NCBI GenBank assembly: GCA_016200355.1
Contig: JACQEY010000187.1
Span: 1-38,469 of the forward strand
Source of the DNA: Nitrospirota bacterium
GTDB taxonomy: Bacteria; Nitrospirota; Nitrospiria; Nitrospirales; Nitrospiraceae
DNA: 38,469 nucleotides
Reading direction: 5' to 3'
Shown: in pieces, positions 8,783-17,210 of the stretch
Numbering within the stretch: the stretch's first letter is position 1
Layout of the letters: every line of letters begins with the position of its first letter
Program-made: the position numbers and the translations under genes
Notes under the pieces: generated by a model
Told to the model about the DNA's origin: nothing
Databases searched by the model: none
Seen by the model: the letters and a program-made list of their open reading frames with translations, nothing else

Positions 8783-9565
8783 ATGATCAAGATTTTGGTT
8801 ATCGACGACGATCGTATGAATTGCGAATTGATCCAGTCCGTCTTTACCCGGCATGGGTATCAGGTGCTATCGGCGACGAGCGGGGTCGAAGGCCTGACCC
8901 TCTTCCGCCAGCAGGCTCCTCGCGTCACCATTCTCGATCTTCGCATGCCTGAAATGGATGGGCTGACCGTCCTCAAAGAAATCCGTGCGTACGACCCCTA
9001 TGCGCCGGTGATCATTCTGGGTGGTGGGGCGACCGAGGGACAGGAAAATCAAGCGCGGGGATTACGCGTGACCGATTTTATCCGAAAGGGCCTGTCGCTC
9101 GATGTGCTGGTCGAATGCGTCAACCGGGTGGTGCAGCTTCCGGCTAAATCCGTTCCCGCTCTGTCGATGGCGGGTAGTGCAGCTATGGCCGATACGGGGG
9201 AGACGGTCCTCGTCGTCGATGATGAGCCGTTGGTCCGCGACCTGCTCGTTCAGTTTCTCAGTCTTCGTGGCTATCGGGCACTCGGTGTGAAAGACGGCCC
9301 TGAGGCGCTCTCGATGGTGGAGCAATCCCCCCCTGATTTGATCCTTCTCGACCTGTTTATGCCAGGCATGGAGGGAGTCGAGGTGCTCAGACAACTCCGC
9401 CAACGCGAATACACCGGCGGGGTCATCATCATCACCGGGAGTCATGACGAAGAACGTCTCGATGAAGCCTGGGCTGTGGGGCCGCAAGAAGTCATCTCGA
9501 AACCGATCGACTTGGAGCAATTGCTGACATCCATCCAGCTTGTGCTCGTCTGTCGCGAATGCTAA
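8783..9565 (+). CDS. Response regulator with two receiver domains
   Basis: The 260-residue protein is two CheY-like receiver domains with no output domain. REC1 (residues 1-120) has the acidic pair DDD at 8-10 and the likely phospho-Asp52 in TILDLRMPEMDG. REC2 (about 140-255) has VVDDE, LLDLFMPGMEG and the lysine in ISKPID. In REC2 the conserved Thr is present (IIITGS). In REC1 the same position reads IILGGG, with no Thr/Ser, so phosphorylation-driven switching there may be altered. No kinase gene is adjacent, so the partner is unknown. GAGGCTGAG lies just upstream of ATG 8783. The stop at 9565 is just before the next start at 9576. Confidence 0.9.
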   Translation: MIKILVIDDDRMNCELIQSVFTRHGYQVLSATSGVEGLTLFRQQAPRVTILDLRMPEMDGLTVLKEIRAYDPYAPVIILGGGATEGQENQARGLRVTDFIRKGLSLDVLVECVNRVVQLPAKSVPALSMAGSAAMADTGETVLVVDDEPLVRDLLVQFLSLRGYRALGVKDGPEALSMVEQSPPDLILLDLFMPGMEGVEVLRQLRQREYTGGVIIITGSHDEERLDEAWAVGPQEVISKPIDLEQLLTSIQLVLVCREC

Positions 9566-9575
9566 AACTCTTCCG

Positions 9576-11834
9576 ATGCCAATCGGAAGCAGAATTGTCA
9601 CATTTCCCTGTCTGTTTCTCCTCGCGTTCCTCAGCCACGGGGCTCTTGGTGTTGCCTGCGCAGCCGACCCAGTCCTACCGCGAGTCGTCATTCGGCATCA
9701 CGAGTTATTCGTCCAGATTGTCCCTGGGCAACATGCGCTCATTGCAAAGGACCGGCTGACCCTTGAGGTGCCGCAGCAGAAGTCTCCGATTCGTTTCTCC
9801 CTCGCCCCCACGCTCCAGATCGACCACGTTGTACTCGTGCAAGAATCGGCCGGGACGGAATCCCTGATTCACGATGTGCCGTTTGAACTCGAGCGTGGTC
9901 CCACGCCGGAGTCAGCGCAACAGATCTTGATTCCCCTGCAGATCGTGGCTGCCGGATTGGTGACGTTGGATGTGCACTATCATGGCGTCATCAACGATCC
10001 GCCTCGCGATCCGCGCCATCTTCGGTTTGTGACGCCGAGCGAAACTGCCGGACATATCGGTCCGGAAGGCGTCTATATCAGCAGCGAAAGCTCCTGGTAC
10101 CCCGATGTCCCGGAATCGCTCAGCACCTATGCGCTGCTGGTTGCCGTGCCGGTGGGGTGGACCGTGGTGACCCAAGGGAAGGCTGGTGAGACGCGCACTT
10201 GCCCCAATGGGCTCTGCCGCGACGATAAGATGGTAATGACAGAGTGGGCCGTGACGCAGCCTAGCGAGGCCCTCACGCTCGTGGCGAATACATTTGTCTC
10301 TACGTTTCGAGATTGGACGGCCAAAACCGGTCAGAAGATTCGGCTCTCGACCTATTTCTTCCCCGACGATGCGCATCTGGCCGAGGAATATCTCGATGCC
10401 ACCGCGCGCTATCTGGACGCCTATATTCCCCTGCTGGGCCCCTATCCGTTCGAAAAGTTCGCCGTGGTGGAGAATTTCTTTGCCAGTGGGCTCGGCATGC
10501 CCTCATTCACCCTGCTGGGGAGCGGCATCATTAAGCGGCACTATGTGCAGCCCTACGCACTCGGCCACGAGATCGTGCATTCGTGGATCGGCAATGATGT
10601 TTTCAATCGTGCCGAGCGCGGGAATTGGGTGGAAGGTCTCACGACATATCTAGCCAATTATTACTGGCACGAACTGATGGGAGATCGTGCGCAGGCACAG
10701 GAACAGCGGCGCCTGATGGTGCAGAGCTACAATCTCCATGTGCCACCGGAGCGGGACTATCCGATCGCGCAATTCACGCAGAAACTGGATGAGCATGATA
10801 ATGCCATCGGCTATCAAAAGGCCGCCATGTTGTTTCACCTCCTGCGCCAGGAGGTGGGAGAGGAGACGTTTTGGCGGGCACTAAAAAAACTGGTGACGCA
10901 GTATCACGGCAAACATGCGGAATGGCGCGATCTCGAGCGAGTGTTTGCAGAAGAGAACCGCCAGGATCTCCGATGGTTTTTCGCACAATGGCTGGAACAG
11001 GATGGAGCGCCGATGCTGTCGTTGCCGGAGGCAACCGCCCGTCCGGTGGCGGGGGAGCTGGCGCAAGCCTTTCAGCTGGAGGCCGCAATCGTCCAATCGA
11101 ACAAGCCCTTCCGTCTTTTTCTACAAGTACGGATTCGCATGGAGAATGACCGCGAGCAGATGCTGACGGTACCGCTGCGTTCGCCGCGCGAGCCGATCTC
11201 TGTGACCTTGCCTGCCCGTCCGATTGCGATTGATCTCGACCCCGAGTTCATGGCCTTCCGGCGGATCGCCCGGCAATCGTTGTCGCCGGTGCTTAATCAC
11301 TATGTCACCGATCGGCATCGATCGGTGTTGATGGCGTTTACGGATGAGCCGGGCCATCCCTCGCCGTTTCGGGACGTCGTCGCGCGTATCGAAACTCAGG
11401 AGCAGCAGAAACCGTCCAGCGAGCGAACAGTGATTGCCTCGCTGGCTCCGGACGGGCTGTTGCCTCAGGAAGGTTCGGTGTTAGTATTGGGCAGCCAAGA
11501 ATCCCGTTCGGGGATTCAATCGATCCTGGCCTATCACTGCGGTGAGCGCGCGACCCTGAACGATAGGGGTGTCACCGTGATGGGGACGGTGTACGAAGGG
11601 CCTGGGCTGGCCCTGCTGGTCAGTTGCCATAGGGTCGATCATCCAGGCAGCGTCGTCACAGTGTTGTACGCAGCTACGCCACAGGCCGTGGCGAAGGTGG
11701 CGCGGCTGCTTTTTTTTTACGGATGGAATAGTTTCGTGTTGTTCAAGGATGGAGTGGTGGCTGCCCGCGGAGAGTGGCCACTCGTGGGCGATCGTACGGA
11801 GGTGCATCTCGATGCCAGCAATCCCCTTCGGTAA
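9576..11834 (+). CDS. Exported M1-family-like zinc metallopeptidase
   Basis: The protein has 752 residues. ATG 9576 gives a clear signal peptide with a likely cleavage after GVACA; an upstream GTG at 9540 would overlap the response regulator gene. The gluzincin motif HEIVHSW is at residues 331-337, with the third ligand Glu in NWVEG at 353. Seventeen residues lie between the second His and this Glu, against 18 in classical M1 enzymes. VENFFASGLGMPSF upstream occupies the place of the GAMEN substrate-binding motif. The family includes aminopeptidases. The C-terminal 250 residues are not recognised. The end overlaps the TolB-like gene by 23 bases, indicating an operon. The substrate is unknown; the predicted location is periplasm or outside the cell. 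Confidence 0.85.
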   Translation: MPIGSRIVTFPCLFLLAFLSHGALGVACAADPVLPRVVIRHHELFVQIVPGQHALIAKDRLTLEVPQQKSPIRFSLAPTLQIDHVVLVQESAGTESLIHDVPFELERGPTPESAQQILIPLQIVAAGLVTLDVHYHGVINDPPRDPRHLRFVTPSETAGHIGPEGVYISSESSWYPDVPESLSTYALLVAVPVGWTVVTQGKAGETRTCPNGLCRDDKMVMTEWAVTQPSEALTLVANTFVSTFRDWTAKTGQKIRLSTYFFPDDAHLAEEYLDATARYLDAYIPLLGPYPFEKFAVVENFFASGLGMPSFTLLGSGIIKRHYVQPYALGHEIVHSWIGNDVFNRAERGNWVEGLTTYLANYYWHELMGDRAQAQEQRRLMVQSYNLHVPPERDYPIAQFTQKLDEHDNAIGYQKAAMLFHLLRQEVGEETFWRALKKLVTQYHGKHAEWRDLERVFAEENRQDLRWFFAQWLEQDGAPMLSLPEATARPVAGELAQAFQLEAAIVQSNKPFRLFLQVRIRMENDREQMLTVPLRSPREPISVTLPARPIAIDLDPEFMAFRRIARQSLSPVLNHYVTDRHRSVLMAFTDEPGHPSPFRDVVARIETQEQQKPSSERTVIASLAPDGLLPQEGSVLVLGSQESRSGIQSILAYHCGERATLNDRGVTVMGTVYEGPGLALLVSCHRVDHPGSVVTVLYAATPQAVAKVARLLFFYGWNSFVLFKDGVVAARGEWPLVGDRTEVHLDASNPLR

Positions 11835-12939
11835 GTGGTGCGTGCTCGGACTCGTCTGTCTGTTGTCGGGCGAGCAGCAGGGACAGGCAGAGGACCTTTC
11901 GTCGAAGGTTCAGGCGGTTCCCGCTCACCAGGCTGAGCGGCATCTGAAGAATGTTCGCCAGCTGACGGTGGGCCGGCAGAATGCCGAAGCCTACTTTTCC
12001 TTCAGCGGGACTAAATTGATTTTCCAATCCACGAACAATTGGATGAAAGATACCCACGAGGCCGCCCTCAAGCCGGCCGACGCTGGGTTGGGTTGTTATC
12101 AGATGTACGTGATGGACCTGGACAGCAACACAGTTCGATTGGTGAGCACCGGCACCGGCGCCACAACGTGTGGATATTTTTTCCCGGGCGATCGCCGCCT
12201 GCTCTACTCATCGACCCATGCGTTGGGGCCGAACTGTCCGCCGAAGCCGAAGCGGGAGGGAGCCTATCGCTGGGCCTTGGACGATTACGATATCTATGCC
12301 GTAGATATCGATGGTCAGGAGATGCAGCGCCTGACCTTCACCCCCGGCTACGATGCGGAAGCGACCATTTCACCGGACGGCAAGACAATCGTCTGGACGT
12401 CCGTGAAAGATGGGGACTTGGATCTCTATGCCATGAATCTCGATGGCTCTAAGCCCCGGCGGCTAACACATGAGGTCGGCTACGACGGTGGGGCGTTCTT
12501 TTCGCCTGACAGCAAGCGCATCGTCTATCGGGCGGCGCATCCCACCGATCAGGCGGAGATCGATAAGTATAAGGGCTTGCTTGCCCAGGGTTTGGTGGAA
12601 CCGGGGCAACTTGAAATTTTTGTGATGAACGCCGATGGAAGCGGTCAGCGACCGGTCACATCGAATAGCGCCTCGAACTTTTCGCCGTTCTATTTTCCCG
12701 ACGGCAAGAAGATTATTTTCTCATCGAACATTGAAACGAAGGGCGAAGGAGGCCGGCCAAGTTTTCATCTCTACGCGATCAGTGAGGACGGGCAAGGTCT
12801 CGAGCGGCTCACGTTCGACGGGCAATTCAACAGTTTTCCCATGTTTTCGCCGGATGGTACCAAGCTGGTTTGGGTATCGGATCGCCAGGCCAAGACCCCT
12901 GGCGAGTTCAATGTCTTTCTCGCCGACTGGGTGCCGTGA
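11812..12939 (+). CDS. TolB-like beta-propeller protein, exported
   Basis: This 375-residue protein starts at ATG 11812, nine bases after GGAGG at 11798-11802, inside the end of the peptidase gene. The N-terminus is hydrophobic (VLGLVCLLSG) and looks like a signal peptide ending near GQAED. The rest consists of PD40/TolB-type propeller repeats, seen in ISPDGKTIVWTS, FSPDSKRIVY, YFPDGKKIIFSS and FSPDGTKLVWVS. This is not canonical TolB, since no Tol-Pal genes are adjacent and the N-terminal TolB domain is not evident. The tight overlap suggests it works with the peptidase, perhaps as a periplasmic partner. That link is inference. Confidence 0.85.
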   Translation: MPAIPFGKWCVLGLVCLLSGEQQGQAEDLSSKVQAVPAHQAERHLKNVRQLTVGRQNAEAYFSFSGTKLIFQSTNNWMKDTHEAALKPADAGLGCYQMYVMDLDSNTVRLVSTGTGATTCGYFFPGDRRLLYSSTHALGPNCPPKPKREGAYRWALDDYDIYAVDIDGQEMQRLTFTPGYDAEATISPDGKTIVWTSVKDGDLDLYAMNLDGSKPRRLTHEVGYDGGAFFSPDSKRIVYRAAHPTDQAEIDKYKGLLAQGLVEPGQLEIFVMNADGSGQRPVTSNSASNFSPFYFPDGKKIIFSSNIETKGEGGRPSFHLYAISEDGQGLERLTFDGQFNSFPMFSPDGTKLVWVSDRQAKTPGEFNVFLADWVP

Positions 12940-12965
12940 CTTCGTCGGGTGAGGGGCGGGGGGCG

Positions 12966-14066
12966 ATGGGCGAGAGGCCGGAAAGCCAGCTCCTGTATGT
13001 CCCACCCCTTGCCACTCGCCTCTTGCCTCTTACCTGTTCATGTGCCGCCCTCATTCTGGCGTTCGCAGGGTTATTCGAATGGGATGTGCCGCTGACCCGG
13101 TTCATCCGTTCCCTCCACGATTTTCACATGGGCCACCTCGCCAATCCCTGGCTGGCCCAACTCAGCGATATCGGCGACCGTCTGGGCAAGGGAGAGTCAC
13201 TAGTGATCCTGAGTCTCGTGCTGCTGGCGGTCGGATATGGATTGAAACATCCGCAGTGGAAGGATGCCGGGTGGCAGAGTCTCATTGCACATGGTCTAGC
13301 CGCAGCGACCGCCAATATTTTGAAACATGTCATTGGCCGTCCCCGCCCCAAGTTCATGCATGCCGGCAACCTCGAGTTTTCCCCAGTCAGTGGCAGCGGA
13401 TGGGATTCGTTCCCGTCCGGGCATGCGGCGGCATCGTTCGCGGTCGCAACCGTGTTGGCCACAAAGTTCCCGCGAGCGAGATGGCCCATTCTCGCTGTGG
13501 CAGTGGTCATTGCCGCCAGTCGGGTCATCCGCGGGTCTCACTATCTGACCGACGTGGCTGGAGGAGCCGCCCTCGGCTGTCTCATGGGAATGATTGCAGC
13601 CCATCCCTGGCGTGAATGGCGTTCATCGGTTGGAATTGCTGTCAGTCGGATGACGCCATTTTTTGTCGCGACGCTCGCGCTTGTCTGGACGATCGTGCAT
13701 CTCCCGTCAGAGGCCTGGCCGTTCCAACAGCTCTTGTGGGGCGGACTGATGCTGACCCTGGTGGGACTCGTGGGCCATGTCTTGTGGTCGGTGCAGTCGT
13801 CATGGCGTCCGGCCTGGCTATCCGGACCGCTGGCTCGCGGTCTTGTGGGACTGGGGTTAGGAATGACGACCGGTTCTCTGTTTGTCACGACCCTTGTACT
13901 GCTCGTCTGTGCTGCCTATTGGTTGGACAGTCTCCCTGGCCAGATCGAGTCCGTGACAGAGGGTCATGTGGGGGTATGGGCAGCCATGGCGGAGGGTCTG
14001 TTCGTCGCGGCCATGTTGCTGGTGCTGGGGGCAAGCTATGTCCTGAAAGGCATCGTGCCGATGTGA
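12966..14066 (+). CDS. PAP2-family membrane phosphatase
   Basis: The integral membrane protein has about 366 residues. All three PAP2 acid-phosphatase motifs are present: KHVIGRPRP (Lys-x6-Arg-Pro) near residue 119, FPSGHAA near 147, and SRVIRGSHYLTD near 184. The family dephosphorylates lipid phosphates such as undecaprenyl pyrophosphate or phosphatidylglycerol phosphate. The PAP2 domain fills the first 220 residues; several more hydrophobic helices follow, making it longer than simple PAP2 proteins. ATG 12966 follows a G-rich stretch with GAGG; GTG 12936, overlapping the previous stop, is an alternative. It faces the ArnT-like gene convergently. Recycling of lipid carrier for that glycosyltransferase module would make sense but is inferred. 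Confidence 0.9.
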   Translation: MGERPESQLLYVPPLATRLLPLTCSCAALILAFAGLFEWDVPLTRFIRSLHDFHMGHLANPWLAQLSDIGDRLGKGESLVILSLVLLAVGYGLKHPQWKDAGWQSLIAHGLAAATANILKHVIGRPRPKFMHAGNLEFSPVSGSGWDSFPSGHAAASFAVATVLATKFPRARWPILAVAVVIAASRVIRGSHYLTDVAGGAALGCLMGMIAAHPWREWRSSVGIAVSRMTPFFVATLALVWTIVHLPSEAWPFQQLLWGGLMLTLVGLVGHVLWSVQSSWRPAWLSGPLARGLVGLGLGMTTGSLFVTTLVLLVCAAYWLDSLPGQIESVTEGHVGVWAAMAEGLFVAAMLLVLGASYVLKGIVPM

Positions 14067-14070
14067 GTCT

Positions 14071-14115
14071 TGTTTATTTGGTTGAACCAAACCAACCAAA
14101 TGAACCAGATCAACC
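14071..14115. repeat. Inverted 9-mer tandem repeat between convergent stop codons
   Basis: The stretch between the PAP2 stop (14066) and the stop of the opposite ArnT-like gene (14118) is filled by 9-base units: CCAAACCAA, CCAAATGAA, CCAGATCAA. It starts with a foldback in which TTTGGTTG pairs with CAACCAAA. A related array on the other strand at 35059-35126 shares an exact 18-base core (14072-14089 here). Its place suggests it could act as a two-way 3' end structure. Confidence 0.8.
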
Positions 14116-14117
14116 GT

Positions 14118-15884
14118 TTAATGGCCGAGAATGGTTGGTGGTGGTGGCGGAATTGCACCTTCTGGAATCGTCACCATCGGCTGGTTGGCCAGCAGCACGT
14201 AGCCGTAGCGTTTGAGAATGGGGACCAGTCCATTGGCTTCTGCCGGCAACTTCGATTGTGCGCTCTCCGGCAAGAGGATCATCACTCTCTTTGTCTCTTT
14301 CAGCGCCGCCCGTATCTTGTCTTCCTCCCCGATGGGTACGAAGAGTGTCTTGCGTTTCGCGTAAAATACAGAGGAAGGTCTCACGGTACCGTACGCAATG
14401 AATTGATCCTGGCGATCCAGATTCAAGCCCGCGGCATAGGCAAGTTCCTGCGGGGGTGCGACCACATATCGATTGATGTGCGGAATCGCGATCACGATCA
14501 CGATCAGAACAAGACCGGCCAAGGTCGCCCCTGCCGACCAAAACGCTCCTCCGCGCCGTTCGTCGCTCAATCCAAAATATCCCACCAACGTCATCCCGAG
14601 TAACAACAGGGTCGCAGCCAGATAAGGGCCACTGCCGAGATCCACCTGCCCGGCCAAGGGGAACTCCCGCACCATCTTGGAGGCGTAGGTGGAGTAGAGC
14701 GTGGGGAGGCAGGCAAAGCCGATCGCCAAGAGATACCCCACTCCCATCATGAGATGGATGGACCCCCGAATCCCTCTCGTCGTCGGATCGTGCAGGCAGC
14801 GGGACCAGTATGAGGCCGTCAATAGGGCGGCGGCAGGAAATAATGGACCGATATAGTGGGGGAGGCGGGTTGCAGAGGCCGTGAAGAATACAAAGACGCC
14901 CACAACCCAAAGGGCGGCAAAGAGGTCGAGTTCGGATGTTTCTGTGTGGCCTGGATGAGCACGCGCTCGACGTATAAGGTACCACTCTTTGAGTGTGCGA
15001 TAGAGTGGTACAGGAAGGAGCGCGCTCCAAGGGAAAAAGCCTAAGAGTACGACCGGGAGATAGAAGAAGATGGTGCCCTGGTGTCCTTCCATTGGACTGA
15101 GGAATCGTCCGATCGTATGGGCCTTCGCGCCTGTAGCATAGGCGTCGCCATGCACGAGGAACATGGCCGCATACCAAGGGGCGGCAAGCAGAATGAACAG
15201 CAGCATGCCCGCAAGGGGAGCCCCCTTCTGCCAATAGTCCTGCCACCGGCGCATCCAGGTGAGGTAGACTGCTGCGACGATGAGGGGCACGGCGAACCCG
15301 ACTGGTCCCTTCGTCAGCGTGGCGACCGCCATACCGATATAGAACGCCCAGATCCATCGGCGTACGCCGCCTGTTCCATGCAGTCCCAGCCAGAATCCGT
15401 ACAGCGATGCGGTGGTGAAAAAAATCAAGACACTATCGGTTAGCGCCATGCGTCCGAGTCCGAGGATTTCCAGGTTGAGCAAGAGCATCAACCCGCCGAA
15501 GAGCGCAACGGTTCGATCGCGCTGGTGCACGAGAAATAGGTAATGGATGAGGATCAAGCCCACGCCGAAGAGAGCTGAGGGGAATCGTGCGGCGAACTCA
15601 TTGACACCGAACAGACGATACGACTGTTCCATCAACCAATAGAGAAAGACCGGTTTCGCGACGAGCAGCTCACCGTTGAACGTCGGCGTCAGGCGATCCC
15701 CCGACTCGAACATTTCACGTCCTGCTTCGGCGTTCCGTCCCTCGTCACGGTCGGTCAAGCCCATGTTGCCGAGCCCGAAGAAGAACAACAATCCCGACAG
15801 GAGCAGGAGGGCGAGAAGGAGTAATGCATGGGGAGAACGGTCGGTTGGGGTCATAGAATCGTTCGGATCGTGTGATGACTGCAT
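14118..15884 (-). CDS. ArnT/PMT-like lipid-linked sugar glycosyltransferase (GT83 type)
   Basis: This polytopic membrane protein has up to 588 residues; Met11 (15854) is an alternative start. After the first transmembrane segment comes LTDRDEGRNAEAGREMF, the acidic periplasmic-loop motif of ArnT/PMT-type enzymes, then KPVFLYW. About 12 hydrophobic helices follow, and a soluble C-terminal domain with VRPSSVFYAKRK and IPIGEEDKI-like segments. The family transfers a sugar from a polyprenyl phosphate carrier to lipid A or another periplasmic acceptor. The genes immediately upstream on the same strand encode a LABN-domain protein and an ArnC/DPM1-like transferase, a common grouping. The sugar is unknown; no complete arn set is present here. 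Confidence 0.87.
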   Translation of the reverse strand: MQSSHDPNDSMTPTDRSPHALLLLALLLLSGLLFFFGLGNMGLTDRDEGRNAEAGREMFESGDRLTPTFNGELLVAKPVFLYWLMEQSYRLFGVNEFAARFPSALFGVGLILIHYLFLVHQRDRTVALFGGLMLLLNLEILGLGRMALTDSVLIFFTTASLYGFWLGLHGTGGVRRWIWAFYIGMAVATLTKGPVGFAVPLIVAAVYLTWMRRWQDYWQKGAPLAGMLLFILLAAPWYAAMFLVHGDAYATGAKAHTIGRFLSPMEGHQGTIFFYLPVVLLGFFPWSALLPVPLYRTLKEWYLIRRARAHPGHTETSELDLFAALWVVGVFVFFTASATRLPHYIGPLFPAAALLTASYWSRCLHDPTTRGIRGSIHLMMGVGYLLAIGFACLPTLYSTYASKMVREFPLAGQVDLGSGPYLAATLLLLGMTLVGYFGLSDERRGGAFWSAGATLAGLVLIVIVIAIPHINRYVVAPPQELAYAAGLNLDRQDQFIAYGTVRPSSVFYAKRKTLFVPIGEEDKIRAALKETKRVMILLPESAQSKLPAEANGLVPILKRYGYVLLANQPMVTIPEGAIPPPPPTILGH

Positions 15885-15911
15885 GCGTTGGGTGTATTGG
15901 ATCTCAAAGAA

Positions 15912-16202
15912 TTAAGAAGAGGGGTTGACCGGCGGGTCCACCTGGCTTGCCCGAGAGATCAGCATCAGGTTGCGAACATAGACGATCGTTCCGATGCTCT
16001 GTCCTGCGATGAAGACAGGATCTTCCCGATAGATCGCATAGGCGAGCGTGATGAGTCCACCTATCAGGCTCATGTACCAAAACGAGACCGGGACTTGGCT
16101 CTCCGCCTTTTTTTCAGAGGCAATCCATTGGACCACCCAGCGGCCGAAAAACAGCCCTTGGCCGAAAAATCCGATGGCGAGCCAGATCGTTTCAAGGCTC
16201 AT
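15912..16202 (-). CDS. Lipid A biosynthesis N-terminal (LABN) domain membrane protein
   Basis: The protein has 96 residues from ATG 16202; the open frame reaches TTG 16256 but the LABN pattern begins at MSLETIWLAIGFFGQG. It has three hydrophobic helices and the signature GRWVVQWIASEK...VPVSFWYMSL, then GQSIGTIVYVRNL. LABN proteins are small integral membrane proteins often found beside ArnC/DPM1-like and ArnT-like glycosyltransferases; their biochemical role is poorly defined. It lies 27 bases upstream of the ArnT-like start on the same strand, so an operon is likely. No good Shine-Dalgarno is visible before the chosen start. Confidence 0.86.
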   Translation of the reverse strand: MSLETIWLAIGFFGQGLFFGRWVVQWIASEKKAESQVPVSFWYMSLIGGLITLAYAIYREDPVFIAGQSIGTIVYVRNLMLISRASQVDPPVNPSS

Positions 16203-16327
16203 AATGAAACCGTCATGTACGATGGGCGAGCTGTACGTGAAGTGTGGGATGCGCAAGGTAGCCGAATCTCACGGCCCATGGAGTCTCGCTTGTCACACAT
16301 TTCTCGCTCTTCTCGCCCGTCCGCTCG

Positions 16328-17062
16328 TCACTTGTTGCGGAATGTATAGCGCAGCACTCTGGTTTGCATCCAGCGCACGGCAATCAAATCGTAGAGAGAT
16401 TTGAATAATCGGTTGCCCATGCCGTACTTGGAGACGCCGTGAATGCGAGGGTAATGGCGGACCGGCACCTCCGTGACTGTGAACCCGTGCATGAGGGCGA
16501 GTGCGGGAAAGAATCGGTGCATGCCCTCGAAGAGGCAGATGCGTTCCAGCACGGGCCGCCGGAATATCTTGAGCGGGCATCCCGTGTCGTGGACGCCGTC
16601 GTGGGTAAAGAAGTTCCGTACGCGGTTGGCGATTCGGGACGACATTTTCTTCACTAGGCCATCTTGCCGCTCTTGCCTCCATCCACACACGAGATCGTGG
16701 GTATCCGTATAGGGAAGGAGTTTCAAGATGTCTTGGCTGTCCTGTTGAAGATCGCCGTCGAGTTCGATGATCAGTTCACCGGAAGACCGGCTGAAGCCCG
16801 CCGCGAACGCGCAAGTTTTGCCGTAGTTTCGATCGAGGTGGAACACCCGAATCTGGGAGTGCTGCGCCGCCAGGCGATCCAGCTCATCACCGCTGCCGTC
16901 GCTGCTGCCATCGTCTACGAAGACGATTTCGAACGGCCGAGTCTGCGAGGCCGCGTGTGAACTCATGACGGTCAGCAGACCCTCAATCAGTGGAACGAGA
17001 TTGTCTCGTTCATCCTTAATGGGGACGATGACGGAAGCCCATGGATGGGATGGCACGGCCAT
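16328..17062 (-). CDS. Family 2 glycosyltransferase, DPM1/ArnC-like, soluble form
   Basis: The 244-residue protein begins ASVIVPIKDERDN, followed by the GT-A nucleotide-sugar motifs VFVDDGSSDGS (about residues 49-59) and ELDGDLQQDSQD (about 100-111). GVHDTGCPLKIFRR and the RIHGVSKYG block are typical of polyprenyl-phosphate mannosyl/glucosyl/Ara4FN transferases. It lacks the C-terminal transmembrane helices of ArnC, as in bacterial DPM1-like forms. The expected reaction is transfer of a sugar from a nucleotide to a polyprenyl phosphate on the cytoplasmic face, giving the donor for the ArnT-like enzyme encoded downstream. The sugar cannot be told from sequence. A 125-base gap separates it from the LABN gene. 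Confidence 0.9.
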   Translation of the reverse strand: MAVPSHPWASVIVPIKDERDNLVPLIEGLLTVMSSHAASQTRPFEIVFVDDGSSDGSGDELDRLAAQHSQIRVFHLDRNYGKTCAFAAGFSRSSGELIIELDGDLQQDSQDILKLLPYTDTHDLVCGWRQERQDGLVKKMSSRIANRVRNFFTHDGVHDTGCPLKIFRRPVLERICLFEGMHRFFPALALMHGFTVTEVPVRHYPRIHGVSKYGMGNRLFKSLYDLIAVRWMQTRVLRYTFRNK

Positions 17063-17171
17063 GCGGGGTAGATATTCCTGACGCAGAAGGGAGCCAACAT
17101 GCTCACGCAGGCATTCTACAGAATGCCGTGGGGAGCGTCAAACCACGGACGTGCTGAGTGATGGGTGAACC

Positions 17172-17207
17172 GTGATGAGGGGGAACTATTCGGTCTTTGC
17201 TCATCAC
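17172..17207. repeat. Heptamer-type inverted repeat after the secreted-protein stop codon
   Basis: GTGATGAG (17172-17179) pairs perfectly with CTCATCAC (17200-17207). Read on the minus strand, the TGA stop of the neighbouring gene is the first three bases of TGATGCGTGATGAG, two 7-base units. No U-tract follows, so this is not a classical terminator. It resembles the palindrome at 25187-25212. Confidence 0.65.
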
Positions 17208-17210
17208 GCA

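Noticed and set aside
14110-15357. 415-codon frame on the minus strand
   Set aside because: It runs entirely within the ArnT-like gene in another frame and is Arg/Pro/Cys-rich with no motif; the real frame has transmembrane segments and family motifs.
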